NCBI GenBank assembly: GCA_049322795.1
Contig: JBMOQH010000010.1
Location: forward strand, 62,001-126,000
Source: Immundisolibacter sp049322795
GTDB lineage: Bacteria > Pseudomonadota > Gammaproteobacteria > Immundisolibacterales > Immundisolibacteraceae
Length of the DNA stretch: 64,000 nt
Direction of reading: 5' to 3'
Shown here: positions 35,348 to 42,901 of the stretch, piece by piece
How positions within the stretch are numbered: the first letter of the stretch is position 1
Layout: each line of letters begins with the position of its first letter
Notes under the pieces: generated by a model
Databases searched by the model: none
What the model was told of the DNA's origin: nothing
The model's input: only the letters and a program-made list of their open reading frames with translations
Position numbers and translations under genes: made by a program

Positions 35348-37633
35348 TCACGGCTGGGCGGGGGTGGGGCGCGGGCCGCCCCGTCGGCGCCACGGCGAGT
35401 CGGCCGCCAGCAGCAGCGCCGGCAGCAGCAGCAGGTCGAATGCGACCGCAATGATGAGCCCGAAGGCCGTCAGCAACGCGAATTCGCGGGTCGGAATGAA
35501 CGCCGACAGGCCCAGCAGCAGGAATTGCGCGCCAAGAATGGTGCCCGTGGCCAGGCAGTCCGGCCCGGTGCGGCGTAGCGCGCGGGTCAGCGCGAACACC
35601 GGCCCGGCGCCGGCCGCCCGGCGGGCGCGGTATCCCTGATACAGATAAATCGTGTCGTCCACGGCAATGCCGGTGGCGACGCTGGCGATCAGCGCCGTGG
35701 CCATGTCGAGCCAGATGCCAAGCGTGCCCATGAGCACGAAGGTGAGCGCCACCGGCGTGGCGTTCGGCACCATGCACAGCGCCGCGGCTCGCGGCGAGCG
35801 CCACAGGATGACCAGCAGCGCGAACACCATCAGCGCCACCGCGGTGGCGCTCGAGATCTGCCCGCGCATCAGCAGCCGCTCCTGGTCGCCGAACAGGCGC
35901 CCGTAGCCGGCAATCTGCCAGCCGAGGGTGCCCGGCGGCTGCTCGGTCAGATGGTTCTGGATGCGCGCCATGAAGGCGTTGATTTCCGTGCTGCCGCGGG
36001 TATCGAGGTTCAGCAGCAGGCGGGTGCGCTGAAACTCCCGATCGACCAGGTCGTACAGGTCGCGGCCGTCGTAGATCAGGAGGTACTGGCTGATCAGCTG
36101 GCGCTTGGTGGGCAGCGTGCGCTCCGCGGCGTCCCCGCCACCGACCGCCCAGTGCATCTCGCTGAGCAAGTCCGGCAGCGACAGGCTGTAGGTGACTTCC
36201 GGCTGCTGGCGCAGCCAGTTCTGTACCGCGGCGATGGCGGCCAGGGCGGGGGGTTCTGTCAGGCCGTCCCGCGCGGCGGCGTCGAAGACGATCTCCATCG
36301 TCGTGACGCCGGTCAGGCGCTGCTCGATGGCGTGGGTCGCGCGCGTCAGGGCGTGGTCTTCGGGGAAGAACCGGTACAGATCCGTCTGCACGCGGATGTT
36401 CGCCAGTTGCGGCAGGCCGGCCAGCAAGACCAGCCCGAAGGCGCCCAGCACCCAGCCGGGCCGGCGCAGTGCGATGCGGGTGGTACGCCGCACCAGGGGC
36501 AGCAGACGGTTCAGGCCCAGATCGCCCGCCGGCCAGGGGTGATGATCGTGCCGCAGCACCAGGGCGGGGAGCAGCCAGACGCTGACGAGGTAGATCAGGC
36601 CGAGCCCCACGCTGCCGGCAATGCCGAAATCGCGGATGGGCCGTACCGGGGTGACGGCCAGCGACAGCAGGCCGGCTGCGGTGGTCAGGGCCGCGAACAG
36701 CGCCGGCCGGGCGATGTGCCGAACGCCGGCCAGGACCCGCTCGCGTGGCGGCACCGGGCGCCGGCTGGCGTGCGCGATGCCGCTGAACAGGTGCATCAGG
36801 GCCGCCGTGCTGAGCGCCAGCAACAAGGGAGGCAGCATCGACGAGACCAGCGTGAACGGGCGGCCAGCCAAGGCCAGCGCGGCGACGCTGCCGCCAATGA
36901 CGGCGGCATACGTCAGGCCGGCCAGCACCACCACCAGCCAGCGGCGGAACATCCACCACAGAAGCGCAAGGCCGATCAGCGTGGTGATGGGGGTAAAGGT
37001 CGCCGCGTCGCGGATCATCGAGCGCAACTGCGCGACGTCGAGCGCGATCGGTCCGCCAACGGCCTCCAGCAGCGGTTCGAGGCCAGCCTCGGCAACTGCG
37101 GCCCGGACCGTGGCATCGAGCGCCAGGCGTTGCCGGCTGTCCTGCAACCGATGCGGCCGCACCACCAGCGCCAAGGCCGAACCGTCGCGAGCCACCAGGG
37201 CGCCGGGCGCGAAACGGTCTGCCAGCGCGATGTCGCGCCATCGGGCGGCGGCCGCTGCCCCGCCCCGCGACGGGTCTATCAAAGGCGCGATGGCAAAGCC
37301 ATCGTCGGTCGGCGCGATGTGGTCGGCGCTGACCACGCTGAGCACGCGCTCGACCTGGGGCGACGCTTCGAGCGTGCGGGCGAGACCTTGCAGTTTCTGG
37401 AGGGTGGCGGTTTCCCACAGGGTCTCGCCGCTGAACAGGGCGACGAGCACCTGGTCTTCCGGAAACTGCTGCCGCAACTGCTGCGTCAGCAGCACGGCGG
37501 GCGCATCCGCCGGGAAATAGGTCTCGGGTGAATTGTCGAGCTTGAGCCGCGGCAGGCTGGCCAGCGGCAGCAGGATGAGGGCGGCCAACAACAACGCCGC
37601 CAGCCGCGGACGGTCGAGCAGCCAGCCGGTCAC
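35348..37633 (-). CDS. MMPL/RND superfamily exporter
   Basis: This 761-aa inner-membrane protein is built of two halves. Each half has one N-terminal transmembrane helix, a periplasmic loop of about 200 residues, and a five-helix MMPL/SSD block, for about 12 helices in all. The second SSD block carries the TGIAVDDTIYLYQGYRARR segment typical of RND permeases. Family members of this COG1033-like group export lipids or other hydrophobic compounds. It is the last gene of the acyltransferase-ThiF-LolA-SPOR/barrel operon, overlapping the previous gene by 4 nt. Confidence 0.88.
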   Translation of the reverse strand: MTGWLLDRPRLAALLLAALILLPLASLPRLKLDNSPETYFPADAPAVLLTQQLRQQFPEDQVLVALFSGETLWETATLQKLQGLARTLEASPQVERVLSVVSADHIAPTDDGFAIAPLIDPSRGGAAAAARWRDIALADRFAPGALVARDGSALALVVRPHRLQDSRQRLALDATVRAAVAEAGLEPLLEAVGGPIALDVAQLRSMIRDAATFTPITTLIGLALLWWMFRRWLVVVLAGLTYAAVIGGSVAALALAGRPFTLVSSMLPPLLLALSTAALMHLFSGIAHASRRPVPPRERVLAGVRHIARPALFAALTTAAGLLSLAVTPVRPIRDFGIAGSVGLGLIYLVSVWLLPALVLRHDHHPWPAGDLGLNRLLPLVRRTTRIALRRPGWVLGAFGLVLLAGLPQLANIRVQTDLYRFFPEDHALTRATHAIEQRLTGVTTMEIVFDAAARDGLTEPPALAAIAAVQNWLRQQPEVTYSLSLPDLLSEMHWAVGGGDAAERTLPTKRQLISQYLLIYDGRDLYDLVDREFQRTRLLLNLDTRGSTEINAFMARIQNHLTEQPPGTLGWQIAGYGRLFGDQERLLMRGQISSATAVALMVFALLVILWRSPRAAALCMVPNATPVALTFVLMGTLGIWLDMATALIASVATGIAVDDTIYLYQGYRARRAAGAGPVFALTRALRRTGPDCLATGTILGAQFLLLGLSAFIPTREFALLTAFGLIIAVAFDLLLLPALLLAADSPWRRRGGPRPTPAQP

Positions 37634-39399
37634 AGCTTGGCGCGCCAGCCGAGCGTCACGCCGCTGTTGTCGTGAAAGAAGCCGCCGAGGGTGTCGTCAC
37701 TGCCCCGGAAAACGTGCGCGGCGACGTAGAACTGCTGCGCGTCCAGAAACAGAAAGCGCAGCTCGGGATTGACGTAGATGTCGCGCGCGTTCAGGCCGAG
37801 CGCGTAGCGCAGCTCGAACTCGAAGCGGTGCTGGCCGAACGGGTACAGCACCGTGCCGTTGGTGAAGTAGCGCCGCCGCCGGTCGAGCAGGGACGCGGGG
37901 CCGAGCAGCACGTTGGCGCCGAGTTGCAGGTTGACCCGGATGTCCCGGTCGCCGGGGTAGAACTCGGCGCCGATGACCGCGTTGACGGCATCGACCGTGT
38001 CGAGCGCGCCGAGCGAGTCGGTGACCGGCACCGCGCTCAGCCAGGCGGCCTCCACGCGCCACGTGGTGCGGCCGGTGACGAAGCCGGCGTCGCCGCCCAG
38101 CACCCAGGTGTAGGGGTGGCGGCCGACGAAGGTATCCGGCGCCAGCGCCACCGCTGCGGGCACGCTGGCGCCCGTCGCCAGTGCCAGGCGCACGCGCTCG
38201 TCCAGCTCGTAATAGGGCGTCGAGTGGCGCACGCGCTGGGCGGTGAGGGCGTAGTCGAAGCCGGACAGCTCGCGGCTGTAGCGCAGCGCGCCGCCGCCGC
38301 TGCCGCTTTCGTCGTCGTCGAAGCGACCTGCCTGGACTAGCGTGCGCTGCAAATCGCTGCGCGGCAGGCCCAGCAGGCGGCCTTCGCGGCGGTTGACCGG
38401 ATGCCACGCACTGTCGTCGTCCGGCAGCTCCGCCGGGCGAAAGGCGGGAATCCACACCATGTCGAGCTTGCCCGGCAGCCCGAACCATTCGGCCCGCACC
38501 GCGGGCACGGTGCGGCGGCGTTCGGGCAGGCGGTCCAGCACCATGCGCGTGAGGTCGACCACCGACAGGCGGTCCGTGGGGGCGATTTCGTCCACCCGGC
38601 CCCAGGCGATGCGCTGCGCGCCGGCGGTGACGCGCATCCTCGACCAGCGGTGGCGCAGGTAGACCTCGTCGTAATCGAGCAGGGCTTCGCTGTAGTCTCG
38701 CCAGCCGCTCTGCCGGAAGGCGTCGCCGCGCGCCGTCAGGCGCAGCTCGGTGGTGGCGGCGGCTTGCCACGCGAGCCCGCCGGTGGCGTGCAGGAACTGG
38801 CCATGGCGGGCGAGCCGGTGACCGCCGGTGAAGGCCATCGTCTCGGCCTGCACGCGGCTGAGCTCGAAAGCGACCGGCGAAGCGGGGGCGTCGGCCGGGT
38901 GCATGGCCGGTGGCGGCGCGGCGTCGCCGAATGCGAGCACCAGCGGTGCAGTCGATGCCATGGTGGCGGCGCTGGGTGGCGCGGCGGCCGGAGCCGGGCG
39001 AGGCGAGACGTCCCTCTCCGGCGGAGCCACGGCCTCGACGCTGTCGATGTGGGGCGATGGGACAGTAGCGGGAGGTGCCAGCGCGACCGCCTGCAGGCTG
39101 ACCGGCTCCAGGCCGGCGGCGCGAAGGCGCTGCGCGTGTCGCTCGGCGAAGGCCAGGTTCTGGAACGCGCCAGCCTGGACCGTGTAGCTGCCGTCCGCCG
39201 CGCGCCGCACGAGCGCCGGGCTGCCCAGTTGGCGAATCTTGGCGGCAAGCTCGCCGGCGCGGTGGGCATCCTCGATCCCCACCACACGCACGGCGGTGAG
39301 CGGCGCCGCGGCGGCGCCGACGCTGACGACGCCGGCCAACAGCGCGCCGGCGGCGAGTCGCCGCCGGATGCGGCCAAAGCGGGGGGCGCGAGGGTTCAT
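37630..39399 (-). CDS. SPOR domain-outer membrane beta-barrel fusion protein
   Basis: This 589-aa exported protein has a signal peptide (1 to about 32). A SPOR-like domain follows (about 36-110; GSYTVQAGAFQNLAFAERHAQRL is its core at about 68-90). Next comes a Pro/Ala-rich linker (about 115-180), then a long region of alternating hydrophobic residues ending RAKL that looks like a DUF1302-type outer-membrane barrel (AWGRVDEIAPTDRL, GLPGKLDMVWIPAFRP). SPOR domains bind denuded septal peptidoglycan; joining one to a barrel is unusual. The ATG at 39399 overlaps the LolA-like gene stop. It is probably the outer-membrane exit or anchor of the export system. Confidence 0.72.
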   Translation of the reverse strand: MNPRAPRFGRIRRRLAAGALLAGVVSVGAAAAPLTAVRVVGIEDAHRAGELAAKIRQLGSPALVRRAADGSYTVQAGAFQNLAFAERHAQRLRAAGLEPVSLQAVALAPPATVPSPHIDSVEAVAPPERDVSPRPAPAAAPPSAATMASTAPLVLAFGDAAPPPAMHPADAPASPVAFELSRVQAETMAFTGGHRLARHGQFLHATGGLAWQAAATTELRLTARGDAFRQSGWRDYSEALLDYDEVYLRHRWSRMRVTAGAQRIAWGRVDEIAPTDRLSVVDLTRMVLDRLPERRRTVPAVRAEWFGLPGKLDMVWIPAFRPAELPDDDSAWHPVNRREGRLLGLPRSDLQRTLVQAGRFDDDESGSGGGALRYSRELSGFDYALTAQRVRHSTPYYELDERVRLALATGASVPAAVALAPDTFVGRHPYTWVLGGDAGFVTGRTTWRVEAAWLSAVPVTDSLGALDTVDAVNAVIGAEFYPGDRDIRVNLQLGANVLLGPASLLDRRRRYFTNGTVLYPFGQHRFEFELRYALGLNARDIYVNPELRFLFLDAQQFYVAAHVFRGSDDTLGGFFHDNSGVTLGWRAKL

Positions 39400-40223
39400 T
39401 TGGGCCTGTAGGCGCTGTCCGTCGCGGGGTCCGCCAGGGTTTGCGTGGTGAACAGCGAATCCGGCAGGCCCTGATCGTAATTCACCTTGTCCACCGTGAT
39501 GCGGGTCTGGTGGCCGCTTTCGAGGTCGGTCATGGTGCTGTCGGTAACCGTCCAGTAGCCCTGAATCTGCTCGACCCGGTGCACCGTGAGGCGTTTGGCC
39601 GGCTGCTCGCCGGCTTGGTAGAAATCGACGCGCAGCGGCAGCAGGGTGGGCTCGTGTATCCAGGCGACGCGCTTGCTGTAAACCGAGTTGCCGGGGTCCA
39701 CCGGCACGCTTTGCAGGATGCGCGTGGGCTGGCCCTCGATCGTCTCCTCGCCCAGCAGCTGGTGTCGGTCGCGTTCGGGGCGGCGATCCTGCAGGTCCTC
39801 GTAGTAAAGGTCGGACCCGACGAAGCTTCCACCCCGCCGCTCGGACGCGATGCGCCGCACCTGGTCCAGTGCCGGCAGGTACAGCCACTGGTCGGCGTCG
39901 CCCTCGGCCTTGCTGTGCACCAGAAGGCCGGTGCCCCGGATGTCGGCGGGGTCCACGAAGCGCAGCAGCGCGCGCACGTTGCCGGAACCGGCGTCGGCCC
40001 GAAAGCTGAAGGCGAGCCGCTGCCGGGTGCTGGAGCCCGGGCGGGTCAGGGTCATGGTGAAGCGGGTGGCCGCGTCCTTGCCGTCGGGCCGGTCATACAC
40101 GCGCTGCGCGAGGTCAGCCGCGTCGGCGGGCGTTTCGGCGGTGGCGCGAGCAGTCAAGGTGCCCGCGAGGCATAGGCTCGCCAGCAGCAGACCGCGGCCA
40201 AGTAGATGCAGGGGGGAATTCAT
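39396..40223 (-). CDS. LolA-like outer membrane lipoprotein-sorting protein
   Basis: This 275-aa periplasmic protein (signal peptide 1 to about 29) belongs to the LolA-like group that accompanies MMPL exporters. RFTMTLTRPGSSTRQR, ALLRFVDPADIRGTGLLVHS, DQWLYLPALDQVRRI and GSFVGSDLYYEDL are typical. It probably shuttles a lipid-like substrate across the periplasm between the exporter and the outer membrane. The classical LolA for lipoproteins would be elsewhere. It starts 2 nt after the ThiF gene stop. Confidence 0.83.
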   Translation of the reverse strand: MNSPLHLLGRGLLLASLCLAGTLTARATAETPADAADLAQRVYDRPDGKDAATRFTMTLTRPGSSTRQRLAFSFRADAGSGNVRALLRFVDPADIRGTGLLVHSKAEGDADQWLYLPALDQVRRIASERRGGSFVGSDLYYEDLQDRRPERDRHQLLGEETIEGQPTRILQSVPVDPGNSVYSKRVAWIHEPTLLPLRVDFYQAGEQPAKRLTVHRVEQIQGYWTVTDSTMTDLESGHQTRITVDKVNYDQGLPDSLFTTQTLADPATDSAYRPK

Positions 40224-40225
40224 CG

Positions 40226-41137
40226 TCAATCCGTCGTCGAGCCGGCACCGAGGCGTTTTCGCACCAGCCATATCAACAGTCGCTGCAAGGGGTTGCGGTT
40301 TCCGCCGGGGCGCCAGGTGTGGGCCAGGCGGCCGCGGAAGGCGTCGAACTGCAGGCCGTGCGGTGCGGCCCGGACCTTGCCGCGGCCGAGCAGCAGCTTG
40401 AGCGCCGTGGTGGCGGCGATGCCGGCGCACAGCTCGCAGGCCATGGGCGTGGACGGGCCGGCCTGATCGCCGAAGCGGACCCGGCCGGGGTCGGCGAGAT
40501 AACCGCCGTGCAGCAGCGCGGGCGCCAGACCGACCAGAAAGCGCAGCGCCTGTTCGGCCGGCGGCTGACCGGCGATCTGGAAGTAGTCGTCGAAGCTGAT
40601 GCCGCCGGGCATGAACACCAGCAGCGCTGCGCCCATGCCGAGCGGCGCGGCGGTGATGGCGGGGATGCCGCGCGCGCGGCAGGCCGCGAACACGGCGCGG
40701 CGGATGTCGAAGGCGAAGTAGTCGATGCCGTCGACGTAAACGTCCACGCCCTCAAGGAAGCTGTCGAGGTTGTCGAGGTTCACGCCGTGCGGGAACAGGC
40801 GCAGGTCGAGCTCCGGGTTGATGGCGCGCGCCATGTCGGCCACGACGCTGATTTTCGGCTGGCCGATGGTGTGCAGGAAGGCGCCCGCCTGGCGGTTGAA
40901 GTTGTGCAGCTCGAAGCGGTCGAACTCGGCCAGATTGAAGTGGCCCACGCCGAGCCGCGCGAGCGTCAGCACGTGGCTGCCGCCGACACCGCCAAGGCCC
41001 GCGATGGCGATGCGCGCCGCCCGCAGACGCGCGAGTTCGTCGCCCGTCACCCAGCCGAGCGTGCGGGTGAACGCGGTTGCGTAATCGAAGCCCGCTGTGT
41101 CGGCCACGACCTTGGCGTCGTCGGGCGCGGGTGTCAT
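40226..41137 (-). CDS. ThiF/MoeB family (E1-like) adenylyltransferase
   Basis: This 303-aa E1-like protein has the ATP-binding GLGGVGGSHVLTLARLG and then EFDRFELHNFNRQ with the Arg finger. PKISVVADM follows with the conserved Lys, and DGIDYFAFDIRR with the metal Asp. The C-terminal part has CELCAGIAATTALKLLLGRG. Such enzymes adenylate a carboxylate, either a protein C-terminus or a small molecule. No ubiquitin-like or ThiS-like partner gene is nearby. It sits between acyltransferase and export genes, so activation of an acyl product is a reasonable inference. The frame is open upstream; ATG 41137 overlaps the acyltransferase stop. Confidence 0.85.
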   Translation of the reverse strand: MTPAPDDAKVVADTAGFDYATAFTRTLGWVTGDELARLRAARIAIAGLGGVGGSHVLTLARLGVGHFNLAEFDRFELHNFNRQAGAFLHTIGQPKISVVADMARAINPELDLRLFPHGVNLDNLDSFLEGVDVYVDGIDYFAFDIRRAVFAACRARGIPAITAAPLGMGAALLVFMPGGISFDDYFQIAGQPPAEQALRFLVGLAPALLHGGYLADPGRVRFGDQAGPSTPMACELCAGIAATTALKLLLGRGKVRAAPHGLQFDAFRGRLAHTWRPGGNRNPLQRLLIWLVRKRLGAGSTTD

Positions 41138-41907
41138 GTCGGCTGCCCCGCGTTCCCGGGTGCGGCCAGCTGTGGCAGCAACTGCGCTTCGACGGCCTGG
41201 AACAACTCGGCCAAGTCGTCGCGCAACGAAGCCAACGAGGCGTCGTGCGCCTGCTGTGTGTAGTGGATGTAGTAGGCGGCGCGTTGGCCGTGGTACTCGA
41301 TGACCGGACCCAGTCGCCGAAAATCGAGACCCGCCCGGGCCAGCATGCGCGCGAGGCGGGGCTCCATCATGGCGAACACGTGCGGCGTGCCGCGGTGCAA
41401 CACCATCAAGCGGGAGGCCATGAACAGCGCCACCGCCAGCAGCGGAAAGCTGCGCGCATCCGGCGTGTCGACGGCGGCGGACTCCTCGTCGCCCAACGGG
41501 CTCATTTGCTCGGACGCGCGGCGGCGGAACCCAGCCGACACCGCGATGCGGGAAATCTCGCAGCGCTCGGATACCGGGGTCGTCGAGGGGTCGATCGACG
41601 CGCCAGCCAATGCGGCCGCCGCGTGGACCTGAATGGGCAGCTCGGTCATTGCGCCGGGGTTCTGCAGATGGACCAGGCGCAGGCAACCGGCCACCTCGCC
41701 GCTCGGGCGATGCCGAATCAGGCAGTGGTCGGCCTGCCGGTCATAGGCATCCGTCTCGAGGCCGCCCGGGCAGTCCTCGTCGCGTTCGAAGCCGAATTCC
41801 CGGCAGTACACCTCGTAACGCAGGCGCTGCGCGAGTTCCCTGCGGGCCGGATCGCAACCGACGGAAAGTTCGAAGTATTTCGAGAAGGTTTCACTGACGC
41901 TGGGCAC
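41134..41907 (-). CDS. LuxI/FeeM-like acyltransferase (PEP-CTERM/exosortase-associated type), copy 1
   Basis: This protein of 257 aa (GTG at 41907, GAGGT upstream; an earlier GTG at 41922 is possible) has the N-acyl amino acid/acyl-homoserine lactone synthase pattern. Its blocks are LRYEVYCREFGF, ETDAYDRQADHCLIRH, GEVAGCLRLV and CEISRIAVS. These hold the Arg, Asp, Arg and Glu-Ser-Arg residues of the LuxI-like GNAT fold. This family is known mainly from bacteria with the PEP-CTERM/exosortase system. It probably joins an acyl group from acyl-ACP to an amine. It overlaps the ThiF-like gene by 4 nt. Confidence 0.82.
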   Translation of the reverse strand: MPSVSETFSKYFELSVGCDPARRELAQRLRYEVYCREFGFERDEDCPGGLETDAYDRQADHCLIRHRPSGEVAGCLRLVHLQNPGAMTELPIQVHAAAALAGASIDPSTTPVSERCEISRIAVSAGFRRRASEQMSPLGDEESAAVDTPDARSFPLLAVALFMASRLMVLHRGTPHVFAMMEPRLARMLARAGLDFRRLGPVIEYHGQRAAYYIHYTQQAHDASLASLRDDLAELFQAVEAQLLPQLAAPGNAGQPT

Positions 41908-41928
41908 GGCGTTCGACCTCACCCGCCA

Positions 41929-42639
41929 TCAGCCAAGCGCGGTCAACGGCAGGCCTGGACCGACCAATGCCGAGAAACGAACGAACGGCTCTCGCGCAAG
42001 CTGTCGCGAGTACGGGGTGTCATCGGGAGCCTCGACCAGGGTGCGGTACGCCTGCATCACGTTGGCGATGCGCGGATAGCGAACACCGTGATGATGGCAG
42101 CCATCGCCGGCCGGTTGGTCGGCAATGCCCATGCGACCCAGCAGACGGCTCAGGGAGAGGGTCGTCAGAAAGGCCAAATGGTCGAACCCCTGGCGGCAGG
42201 CATACGCGACGCTGGCCCGAATCAGGGCGAAGAAGGCGAGCGCGCTGTCGCCGCCGCCCGGTCGACTCGATGCGTCGGAAGGCGCCGTCGGCGCGACGCA
42301 CATGCGTGAGATCTCCGCGACCCGCCGTTGCCTGATGAGCGGGACGACATGCGACGCCAAACCGGCGAGCGACGTCATCGGCAAGCCGAGCGGGTCGGGC
42401 GGGATCAGCCGCAGCGTGCCGACCCAATCCGCCCGCCGCATGTCGTAGGCGATGAACTGCACGGCGTGCTCGTCATAACAGTCACGCTCCTCGCCATCCG
42501 GGAATCGTGTCGGGTCTTCATAGGCAAGCCTTTGACAGTAGACCTGGTAGCGCAGGCGGTGATGAAGCCGCTGACTGTCCGCGGTATCAGCCAGCGCCAC
42601 GATGACTGAAGGGCGTTGCGGGGCAAAGTATTTGATCAT
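41929..42639 (-). CDS. LuxI/FeeM-like acyltransferase (PEP-CTERM/exosortase-associated type), copy 2
   Basis: This 236-aa paralogue of the next gene carries the same blocks: LRYQVYCQRLAYEDP, ERDCYDEHAVQFIAYD, WVGTLRLIPPD and VAEISRMCVAP. The sequences between the blocks differ, so it is an old duplication and the two may use different acyl or amine substrates. The ATG at 42639 (MIKYFAP) has GAGG upstream; the long frame beyond is not conserved. It is the first gene of the six-gene minus-strand operon ending at 35348. Confidence 0.82.
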   Translation of the reverse strand: MIKYFAPQRPSVIVALADTADSQRLHHRLRYQVYCQRLAYEDPTRFPDGEERDCYDEHAVQFIAYDMRRADWVGTLRLIPPDPLGLPMTSLAGLASHVVPLIRQRRVAEISRMCVAPTAPSDASSRPGGGDSALAFFALIRASVAYACRQGFDHLAFLTTLSLSRLLGRMGIADQPAGDGCHHHGVRYPRIANVMQAYRTLVEAPDDTPYSRQLAREPFVRFSALVGPGLPLTALG

Positions 42640-42793
42640 CGGAAGCCTCGTCGAACGAGGATGGGCAACCGGGTATGGACAGCCCGATGGGTGGCCCGGA
42701 TCCACTGGCATCATGTTCACGCTGGATGGGCCCTGATGGGTGTCAGGCTGCCGGCCCGGATGAGCTGCGCCGATTTTTGTTGCTCGCCAAATT

Positions 42794-42845
42794 GCGCCGC
42801 GGCTCACCCGCGGCGCCACCATAGCATCACCCGCCGACGCTGCAA
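42794..42845 (-). promoter_or_regulatory. candidate promoter and leader hairpin for the acyltransferase operon
   Basis: On the minus strand TTGCAG (42845-42840) and TATGGT (42823-42818) are separated by 16 bp, a fair sigma-70 match. An 8-bp perfect stem GCGCCGCG/CGCGGCGC with a 7-nt loop (42794-42816) follows at once. It could be a leader hairpin, or the terminator of the VanZ-like gene. The rest of the 262-bp gap (42640-42901) shows nothing recognisable. Confidence 0.3.
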
Positions 42846-42901
42846 CATAATTCACCTTTGCGGACCGATCCGTGACATATCGGCGACAGTTGTCCTCGCG
42901 C

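Noticed and set aside
40226..41137. Molybdopterin-synthase activating enzyme MoeB or thiamine ThiF
   Set aside because: No MoaD, ThiS or other sulfur-carrier gene is adjacent. The context is acyltransferases and lipid-type export, so a MoeB or ThiF name would mislead.
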